DNA from: Drosophila persimilis
Taxonomy: Eukaryota; Arthropoda; Insecta; Diptera; Drosophilidae
Direction of reading: 5' to 3'
Assembly (NCBI RefSeq): GCF_003286085.1
Contig: NW_020825706.1
Location: forward strand, 4,650,001 to 4,714,000
Length of the DNA stretch: 64,000 nt
The position numbers and the translations under genes were made by a program. Positions within the stretch are counted from its first letter, which is position 1; every line of letters starts with the position of its first letter. The notes under the pieces are model-generated. The model was not told the DNA's origin and ran no database searches. It was given only the letters and a program-made list of their open reading frames with translations. This document shows positions 36,001 through 43,876 of the stretch, piece after piece.

Positions 36001-38600
36001 AATTACGTTTCTCCGCTGGCGGAAAACTTATTTCCGGTGGCGGGAAATCTATATCCGCTGCCGGACAACTTATCTCCGCTGGCAGACAATTTATCTCCGG
36101 CGGCGGGAAATTTATATCCCCAGACGGACAACTTATCCCCGCAGACGAATAACGTTTCTCCGCTGGCGGAAAACTTATTTCCGGTGGCGGGAAATCTATA
36201 TCCCCTACCGGACAACTTATCTTTGCTGACGAAATACGTCTCTCCGCTGGCGGAAAACTTATTTCCGGTGGCGGGAAATCTATATCCTCTGCCGGACAAC
36301 TTATCTCTGCTGACGAAATACGTCTCTCCGCTGGCGGAAAACTTATTTCCGGTGGCGGGAAATTTATATCCCCTGCCGGACAACTTATCTCTGCTGACGA
36401 AATACGTCTCTCCGCTGGCGGAAAACTTATTTCCGGTGGCGGGAAATCTATATCCCCTGCCGGACAACTTATCTCTGCTGACGAAATACGTCTCTCCGCT
36501 GGCGGAAAACTTATTTCCGGTGGCGGGAAATCTATATCCCCTGCCGGACAACTTATCTCTGCTGACGAAATACGTCTCTCCGCTGGCGGAAAACTTATTT
36601 CCGGTGGCGGGAAATCTATATCCCATGCCAGACAAAGTATCTCTGCTGACGAAATACGTCTCTCCGCTGTCGGAAAACTTATCTCCGCTGGCAGACAATT
36701 TATCTCCGCTTACTAACAACGATTGTCCGCTGGTAGAAAACTTAACTTCGGCGGCGGGAAATTTATATCTCCAGACGGACAATTTATCCCCGCAGACGAA
36801 TTACGTTTCTCCGCTGGCGGAAAACTTATTTCCGGTGGCGGGAAATCTATATCCGCTGCCGGACAATTTATCTCCGCTGGCAGACAATTTATCTCCCGCG
36901 GCGGGAAATTTATATCCCCAGACGGACAACTTATCTCTGCTGACGAAATACGTCTCTCCGCTGGCGGAAAACTTATTTCCGGTGGCGGGAAATCTATATC
37001 CCCTGCCAGACAAAGTATCTCTGCTGACGAAATACGTCTCTCCGCTGGCAGAACATTTACCTCCGGTGCCAGGAAATTTATTTCCCCTGCCGGACAACTT
37101 ATCTCTGCTGACGAAACACGTCTCTCCGCTGTCGGAAAACTTATCTCCGCTGGCAGACAATTTATCTCCGCTTACTAACAACGATTGTCCGCTGGTAGAA
37201 AACTTAACTTCGGCGGCGGGAAATTTATATCCCCAGACGGACAATTTATCCCCGCAGACGAATTACGTTTCTCCGCTGGCGGAAAACTTATTTCCGGTGG
37301 CGGGAAATCTATATCCGCTGCCGGACAACTTATCTCCGCTGGCAGACAATTTATCTCCGGCGGCGGGAAATTTATATCCCCAGACGGACAACTTATCCCC
37401 GCAGACGAATAACGTTTCTCCGCTGGCGGAAAACTTATTTCCGGTGGCGGGAAATCTATATCCCCTACCGGACAACTTATCTTTGCTGACGAAATACGTC
37501 TCTCCGCTGGCGGAAAACTTATTTCCGGTGGCGGGAAATCTATATCCTCTGCCGGACAACTTATCTCTGCTGACGAAATACGTCTCTACGCTGGCGGAAA
37601 ACTTATTTCCGGTGGCGGGAAATTTATATCCCCTGCCGGACAACTTATCTCTGCTGACGAAATACGTCTCTCCGCTGGCGGAAAACTTATTTCCGGTGGC
37701 GGGAAATCTATATCCTCTGCCGGACAACTTATCTCTGCTGACGAAATACGTCTCTCCGCTGGCGGAAAACTTATTTCCGGTGGCGGGAAATTTATATCCC
37801 CTGCCGGACAACTTATCTCTGCTGACGAAATACGTCTCTCCGCTGGCGGAAAACTTATTTCCGGTGGCGGGAAATCTATATCCCCTGCCGGACAACTTAT
37901 CTCTGCTGACGAAATACGTCTCTCCGCTGGCGGAAAACTTATTTCCGGTGGCGGGAAATCTATATCTCCTGCCGGACAACTTATCTCTGCTGACGAAATA
38001 CGTCTCTCCGCTGGCGGAAAACTTATTTCCGGTGGCGGGAAATCTATATCCTCTGCCGGACAACTTATCTCTGCTGACGAAATACGTCTCTCCGCTGGCG
38101 GAAAACTTATTTCCGGTGGCGGGAAATTTATATCCCCTGCCGGACAACTTATCTCTGCTGACGAAATACGTCTCTCCGCTGGCGGAAAACTTATTTCCGG
38201 TGGCGGGAAATCTATATCCTCTGCCGGACAACTTATCTCTGCTGACGAAATAAGTCTCTCCGCTGGCGGAAAACTTATTTCCGGTGGCGGGAAATTTATA
38301 TCCCCTGCCGGACAACTTATCTCTGCTGACGAAATACGTCTCTCCGCTGGCGGAAAACTTATTTCCGGTGGCGGGAAATCTATATCCCCTGCCGGACAAC
38401 TTATCTCTGCTGACGAAATTCGTCTCTCCTCTGGCGGAAAACTTATTTCCGGTGGCGGGAAATCTATATCCCCTGCCAGACAAAGTATCTCTGCTGACGA
38501 AATACGTCTCTCCGCTGGCGGAAAACTTATTTCCGGTGGCGGGAAATTTATATCCCCTGCCGGACAACTTATCTCTGCTGACGAAACACGTCTCTCCGCT
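35925..38600 (+). repeat. 1260-bp duplication and the purest 84-bp tandem run
   Basis: The segment starting near 35925 recurs at 37185 (1260 bp, 60 monomers). Within it the four-monomer 84-bp unit repeats almost without change from about 36165 to 36640 and again from 37425 to 38590. This is the most homogeneous satellite in the window and probably the most recently amplified by unequal exchange. Confidence 0.88.
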
Positions 38601-40039
38601 GTCGGAAAACTTATCTCCGCTGGCAGACAATTTATCTCCGCTTACTAACAACGATTGTCCGCTGGTAGAAAACTTAACTTCGGCGGCGGGAAATTTATAT
38701 CCCCAGACGGACAATTTATCCCCGCAGACGAATTACGTTTCTCCGCTGGCGGAAAACTTATTTCCGGTGGCGGGAAATCTATATCCGCTGCCGGACAACT
38801 TATCTCCGCTGGCAGACAATTTATCTCCGGCGGCGGGAAATTTATATCCCCAGACGGACAACTTATCCCCGCAGACGAATAACGTTTCTCCGCTGGCGGA
38901 AAACTTATTTCTGGTGGCGGGAAATATATATCCGCTGGCGGACAACTTATCTCCGCTGGCAGACAATTTATCTCCGCTTACTAACAACGATTGTCCGCTG
39001 GTAGAAAACTTAACTCCGGCGGCGGGAAATTTATATCCCCAGACGGACAATTTATCCCCGCAGACTAATTACGTTTCTCCGCTGGCGGAAAACTTATTTC
39101 CGGTGGCGGGAAATCTATATCCGCTGCCGGAAAATTTATCTCCGCTGGCAGACAATTTATCTCCGGCGGCGGGAAATTTATATCCCCATACGGACAACTT
39201 ATCCCCGCAGACGAATTACGTTTCTCCGCTGGCGGAAAACTTATTTCCGGTGGCGGGAAATCTATATCCCCTGCCGGACAACTTATCTCTGCTGACGAAA
39301 TACGTCTCTCCGCTGGCGGAAAACTTATTTCCGGTGGCGGGAAATCTATATCCCCTGCCAGACAAAGTATCTCTGCTGACGAAATACGTCTCTCCGCTGG
39401 CGGAAAACTTACTTCCGGTGGCGGGAAATCTATATCCGCTGCCGGACAATTTATCTCCGCTGGCAGAAAATTTATCTCCGGCGGCGGGAAATTTATATCC
39501 CCAGACGGACAATTTATCCCCGCAGACGAATTACGTTTCTCCGCTGGCGGAAAAATTATTTCCGGTGGCGGGAAATCTATATCCCCTGCCGGACAACTTA
39601 TCTCTGCTGACGAAACACGTATCTCCGCTGTCGGAAAACTTATTTCTGGTGGCGGGAAATATATATCCGCTGGCGGAAAACTTATCTCCGCTGGCAGACA
39701 ATTTATCTCCGCTTACTAACAACGATTGTCCGCTGGTTGAAAACTTAACTTCGGCGGCGGGAAATTTATATCCCCAGACGGACAACTTATCCCCGCAGAC
39801 GAATAACGTTTCTCCGCTGGCGGAAAACTTATTTCCGGTGGCGGGAAATCTATATCCCCTGCCGGACAACTTATCTCTGCTGACGAAATACGTCTCTCCG
39901 CTGGCGGAAAACTTATTTCCGGTGGCGGGAAATCTATATCCCCTGCCAGACAAAGTATCTCTGCTGACGAAATACGTCTCTCCGCTGGCAGAACATTTAC
40001 CTCCGGTGGCAGGAAATTTATATCCCCTGCCGGACAACT

Positions 40040-40545
40040 TATCTCTGCTGACGAAATACGTCTCTCCGCTGGCAGAAAACTTATCTCCGGCGGCGGGATA
40101 TTTATATCCCCTGCCGGAAAACTTATCTCTGCTGACGAAATACGTCTCTCCACTGGCGGAAAAATTATTTCCGGTGGCGGGAAATATATATCCGCTGGCG
40201 GACAACTTATCTCCGCTGACGAAATACGTCTCTCCGCTGGCAGAAAACTTATCTCCGGCGGCGGGATATTTATATCCCCTGCCGGAAAACTTATCTCTGC
40301 TGACGAAATACGTCTCTCCACTGGCGGAAAAATTATTTCCGGTGGCGGGAAATATATATCCGCTGGCGGACAACTTATCTCCGCTGACGAAATACGTCTC
40401 TCCGCTGGCAGAAAACTTATCTCCGGCGGCGGGATATTTATATCCCCTGCCGGAAAACTTATCTCTGCTGACGAAATACGTCTCTCCACTGGCGGAAAAA
40501 TTATTTCCGGTGGCGGGAAATATATATCCGCTGGCGGACAACTTA
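40040..40545 (+). repeat. 168-bp higher-order repeat (8 monomers), three copies
   Basis: GCGGGATATTTATATCCCC occurs at about 40093, 40261 and 40429, spaced by 168 bp, with the same eight monomers in order, including CTCCACTGGCGGAAAAATTA. The same unit reappears near 52.1-52.4 kb and 53.4-53.9 kb, and in the last 300 bp of the window in part. Confidence 0.9.
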
Positions 40546-40904
40546 TCTCCGCTGGCAGACAATTTATCTCCGCTTACTAACAACGATTCTCCGCTGGTAG
40601 AAAACTTAACTCCGGCGGCGGGAAATTTATATCCCCAGACGGACAATTTATCCCCGCAGACGAATTACGTTTCTCCGCTGGCGGAAAACTTTTTCCGGTG
40701 GCGGGAAATTTATATCCGCTGCCAGACAACTTATCTCTGCTGACGAAATACGTCTCTCCGCTGGCGGAAAACTTATTTCCGGTGGCGGGAAATCTATATC
40801 CCCTGCCAGATAAAGTATCTCTGCTGACGAAATACGTCTCTCCGCTGGCGGAAAACTTACTGCCGGTGGCGGGAAATCTATATCCGCTGCCGGACAATTT
40901 ATCT

Positions 40905-40909
40905 CCGCT
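40905..40909 (+). repeat. Target-site duplication CCGCT, left side of family A copy 1
   Basis: CCGCT precedes the left LTR and recurs at 43877-43881 after the right LTR. Joining the flanks restores a normal monomer boundary (TTTATCTCCGCTGGCAGAC). Confidence 0.92.
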
Positions 40910-41163
40910 TGTTGAAGAATGACCATCTCTAGCAATGCACGCATGTATTGACAGACATATGAGTATGTAGACGTATGTATGAGTAAGAGACGTAACGAAG
41001 CGACGTTCTCTTATCTCCCTTTTGTTCTCTATTTCGTTCGGTCTCTATCTGCCTGCGAGCAGAGCATTTTTTAGTCACAAATAAACCTTACATATGAATG
41101 GTTGCGTTTTTACTTTTCGGTACAAGAACTTCCCTTGCAACGGCAGCGAAATTCTGTCCAACA
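40910..41163 (+). repeat. 5' LTR of family A copy 1 (254 bp)
   Basis: It is bounded by TGTTGAAG and TCCAACA. It contains the polyadenylation signal AATAAA at 41080-41085, a little over 80 bp from the end, and GAGAC/CGTAACGAAG sequence upstream. By eye it is identical to the 3' LTR, indicating little time since insertion or later homogenisation. Confidence 0.95.
41080..41085 (+). promoter_or_regulatory. AATAAA polyadenylation signal in the family A LTR
   Basis: AATAAA within the LTR is in the usual place for defining the R/U5 part of an LTR. The same signal occurs at 43793, 54635 and 57348 in the other three family A LTRs. Confidence 0.6.
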
Positions 41164-41177
41164 GGTTATGGGCACAG
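41164..41177 (+). other. Primer-binding site, copia-type (family A copy 1)
   Basis: GGTTATGGGCACAG abuts the LTR. It differs by one base from GGTTATGGGCCCAG in copy 2 of this family and in all family B copies, so this copy probably has a mutated primer site. Pairing would be with an internal part of initiator tRNA-Met. Confidence 0.75.
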
Positions 41178-41267
41178 GTTCGGATTTTGTAAATTAAAAG
41201 TAAAGTGATTGTTTTAGTTACGAACTATTAACATCGGTGTGACTCAGAGACTAAACGATAATCAGCA

Positions 41268-42062
41268 ATGAGCGGGATGTATCAAATAGACAAATTAGAG
41301 GAGGGAAATTATGACTCCTGGTGTATTCAAATGCGGTCTGTGTTGGTGCACGCTGAATTGTGGAGTGTGGCATCTGGTGACCTGCTACCAACGAATGTTC
41401 CCGAAGGTGTGAATTGGCAGGCCAAGGATGAAAAGGCGCTGGCCATAATCACATTGAGTGTGAAAACTTCACAGTTGGGGTACATTAAAAAGTGCAGTAA
41501 GTCGTCCGAAGCATGGAACAAATTAAAGAGTGTTCATCAACCAAGTGGACCTGTACGAAAGGTTCAACTGTACAAGAAATTGCTAAGCAAGCGCATGGAC
41601 CAAAGGCAAAGCATTTCAAGCTACATTAATAAGTTCGTGGATATTCTTGATGGCCTTGGGTCAGTAGGAATCGAGCTAAATGATGAACTGCGCTCAATTG
41701 TTTTGTTGTCAAGCCTTCCAGAACAATTCGAAAATTTCGTTGTCGCCATAGAGACGCGCGACAGTCTGCCGACTTTCGATGTTCTATGCGTAAAACTGAA
41801 AGAAGAAGGCGAACGAAAGGGAAACACAGAAGATCAAAAGGAATACGCAAAGGCATATACCGCAGTACATAAGCCGGCCGCGCACAGAGCGCAAAAGAAG
41901 AGAAACAATACAATGATATGTTTCAAGTGTGTTGAGCGCGGGCATATGAAGGCTCAGTGTAAGAAGGAGAGCGCAAATGTGGAAAGGGCAGCGAGAGTGG
42001 AGAACAAGCAGTGCAGTCTTTTAAATGCGTTGGACGCAGATAATTTGAAAAAGAGTATGTAG
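41268..42062 (+). CDS. Gag (nucleocapsid) protein of family A copy 1, 264 aa
   Basis: This is a retrotransposon Gag, which would form the virus-like particle and bind the element's RNA in the cytoplasm. The N-terminus (IDKLEEGNYDSWCIQMRSVL) and the central region (WNKLKSV, SSLPEQFENFVVAIETRD) have the UBN2/copia Gag pattern. A CCHC zinc knuckle (CFKCVERGHMKAQC; C218, C221, H226, C231) lies near the end. The ATG at 41268 is chosen because it begins the MSGM-type start that parallels MSGN in family B and lies about 100 bp after the primer site. The frame ends in TAG at 42060, immediately before the protease motif in the same frame. This suggests that a once continuous Gag-Pol frame was interrupted by a nonsense change. 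Confidence 0.9.
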   Translation: MSGMYQIDKLEEGNYDSWCIQMRSVLVHAELWSVASGDLLPTNVPEGVNWQAKDEKALAIITLSVKTSQLGYIKKCSKSSEAWNKLKSVHQPSGPVRKVQLYKKLLSKRMDQRQSISSYINKFVDILDGLGSVGIELNDELRSIVLLSSLPEQFENFVVAIETRDSLPTFDVLCVKLKEEGERKGNTEDQKEYAKAYTAVHKPAAHRAQKKRNNTMICFKCVERGHMKAQCKKESANVERAARVENKQCSLLNALDADNLKKSM

Positions 42063-42419
42063 TGTTTGGATAGTGGTGCCACAAGCCACATGTGTTGTGA
42101 GAAACAGTTATTCACAAAGTTCGAGAAACACACAGAAATGATTGGTCTGGCTGACTCCGGTTTCCTAAAAGCTGAAGGAAAAGGGGAAGTAGAGCTGAAG
42201 ACAGAGATATGCACGCTGCTGTTAAAGAATGTTCTCTATGTGCCCGAAATGAATGGAAATTATTTCTCGGTGAGCAGCGCTGTACAGAATAAATGTTTCG
42301 TCACTTTTGGACAAGAATATACGAGTTATTCAAAATGGCGAATGCATTGTAAAGGCGAACAGAGTTGGAAACTTGTATATGTTTCGAGGAAAACAAAACA
42401 ACTGTTTTGCGGCGGTTAA
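42063..42419 (+). pseudogene. Aspartic protease region of family A copy 1
   Basis: Directly after the gag stop and in the same frame comes the protease active-site motif LDSGATSHMCC, equivalent to CIDSGATAHFCC in family B. It continues with LADSGFLKAEGKG and VLYVPEMNGNYFSV, the flap and tail of a copia-type protease. Near 42306 the homologous frame moves by one base (a one-base insertion at TTTTGGAC), so the open frame after that point to 42419 is not protease. With the TAG upstream and the frameshift downstream, no Gag-Pol fusion could be made by ordinary translation. Confidence 0.85.
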
Positions 42420-43539
42420 GGCTGATGGTGCCCTGTGGCATAAACGGTACGGCCACTTGAACATCAGCAGTATGAAAGATTTGATCAGCAAAGGAATGGT
42501 GCGCGGCATTGAAAATATGGTTTTCCCGGCGAATATGAATTGCAAAACATGTATGGTCAGCAAGATTCATGCGCAACCATTTCCTGTTGCAACCACCAGT
42601 AGAGCTCAAAATATATTGGAACTAGTTCATGCAGATGTGTGCGGGCCCTTTGGCACACAGTCTCTTGCTGGATGAAAGTATTTTCTAACCTTCATCGATG
42701 ACAAATCAAGGCGTATATTTGTGTATTTCATGCGGACAAAGGATGAAGTCTTCCAGAAGTTCGTCGAGTTTAAAACTCTGGTTGAACGGCAAACGGGAAA
42801 AAGTCTCAAATGTATCCGGAGCGACAATGGCGGTGAATTTGTCAACAAATCGTTTGATGAATTTCTGAAAACTAATGGGATTGAGAGGCAGCTGACAGTG
42901 GCGTACACTCCACAGCAAAACGGCGTTGCTGAGAGGGCAAACCGCACTCTGGTGGAAATGTCAAGATGTATGCTGGTCCAGTCTGGATTAGGCGAATCCT
43001 TGTGGGCTGAGGCAGTCAACGCAGCTGTGTATGTACGGAATCGATCACCGACCAAGGCGCTGACCAGTATGACGCCTATGGAAGCGTGGACTGGTAAGAA
43101 ACCTTTTGTTGGTCATCTAAAGGTTTTTGGCTCCGTTGCAGTGGCTTTGGACAAGGGTCCAAGGAAGAGTAAACTTCAACCAAAAGGCAAAGAATATCGC
43201 ATGATTCTCTTTGACGAGATCCAAGACGACAAGGATACAGTCACATTCGAACTTCCGAAGGCAGAAGTTAGCATGCAGTCAGGCGGCGATACTGATGACA
43301 TTGACAGCAGCGGTGGAGACAGCAGCCATGGTGCAAGCGTTGACGGGGAGAATCCCAGTAGCAGCGGTACTGATGGGTACGAGAGCGCAACAGAAAAGGT
43401 TGAGTCAGATGAGCCAGCTCCTCGCGTTGGACCTGGCAGACCAAGGCTGATTCGGACCGGCAAACCTGGCCGTCCGAGAAAGGAATACAACATTCTTGGT
43501 GCTCTGGTTGCCAGCGACGTAAAGATTCCAGTATCCTAA
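42307..43539 (+). pseudogene. Integrase of family A copy 1, with an in-frame TGA
   Basis: The zinc-binding N-terminal domain (LWHKRYGHLN, then CKTCMVSK) and the first catalytic aspartate (VHADVCGPF) precede a TGA at 42673-42675. The same frame then continues (YFLTFIDD...) with the second aspartate in RSDNGGEF (codon 42823-42825) and the glutamate in NGVAERANRTL (codon 42931-42933), spaced D-35-E. The C-terminal extension is acidic and Ser/Gly-rich, then basic with GPGRPR and KPGRPRKEY, which resemble AT-hooks. The frame stops at 43539, where family B continues into reverse transcriptase. An internal deletion therefore joined the integrase end to the 3' UTR. Confidence 0.9.
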
Positions 43540-43622
43540 GAGAAAGCATGTCGAATTTACAAAATTGTTAAGTTTAAATTGAGTTAAATGGAATTTGTAA
43601 GCATGCACGCATTGAGGAAGGG
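43540..43622 (+). other. 3' UTR and polypurine tract of family A copy 1
   Basis: This short A/T-rich stretch is followed by the purine run GAGGAAGGG (about 43614-43622) directly before the 3' LTR, the expected primer for plus-strand DNA. The deletion that removed reverse transcriptase and RNase H must end at or near the start of this segment. Confidence 0.75.
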
Positions 43623-43876
43623 TGTTGAAGAATGACCATCTCTAGCAATGCACGCATGTATTGACAGACATATGAGTATGTAGACGTATGTATGAGTAAG
43701 AGACGTAACGAAGCGACGTTCTCTTATCTCCCTTTTGTTCTCTATTTCGTTCGGTCTCTATCTGCCTGCGAGCAGAGCATTTTTTAGTCACAAATAAACC
43801 TTACATATGAATGGTTGCGTTTTTACTTTTCGGTACAAGAACTTCCCTTGCAACGGCAGCGAAATTCTGTCCAACA
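43623..43876 (+). repeat. 3' LTR of family A copy 1 (254 bp)
   Basis: It runs from TGTTGAAG to TCCAACA and is identical to the 5' LTR by eye. It is followed by the CCGCT target duplication at 43877-43881 and then satellite. Confidence 0.95.

Larger units (their letters stand above)
8583..40909 (+). repeat. 21-bp satellite, block 2 (32.3 kb, the main array)
   Basis: This is an uninterrupted tandem array of 21-bp monomers. The commonest order is four variants: CCGCTGGCGG then AAAACTTATTT; CCGGTGGCGG then GAAATCTATAT; CCCCTGCCGG then ACAACTTATCT; CTGCTGACGA then AATACGTCTCT. Together they make an 84-bp unit. A second set (CCGCTGGCAG..., CCGGCGGCGG..., CCCCAGACGG..., CCGCAGACGA...) alternates in blocks. 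Homogeneity rises from left to right: 8.6-20 kb is mixed with single-base phase changes, while 36.2-38.6 kb is nearly pure 84-bp repeats. Open frames occur on both strands because 21 bp is seven codons; none looks like a gene, as there are no non-repeat domains and no introns. Both edges are retrotransposon insertions. Confidence 0.98.
40910..43876 (+). mobile_element. Copia-lineage LTR retrotransposon, family A copy 1 (2967 bp, RT/RNase H deleted)
   Basis: This is a plus-strand element with identical 254-bp LTRs (40910-41163 and 43623-43876), a copia-type primer site, a polypurine tract and a 5-bp target duplication. Internally it keeps gag, protease and integrase but ends just after the integrase C-terminal basic region; reverse transcriptase and RNase H are absent. 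The remaining coding sequence is broken by a TAG, a one-base frameshift and a TGA. It cannot move without help from another copy. Gag resembles family B gag only at the level of shared copia-type motifs, so this is a separate family. I do not assign a published name. Confidence 0.95.

Noticed and set aside
8583-40909. CRISPR array
   Set aside because: Repeats are contiguous 21-mers without unique spacers, and the context is a eukaryotic retrotransposon landscape.
8583-40909. CENP-B box in the satellite
   Set aside because: The nearest stretch, TTTCCGGTGGCGGGAAA, lacks the required TTCG....A..CGGG spacing, and CENP-B-box use is not established in Drosophila.
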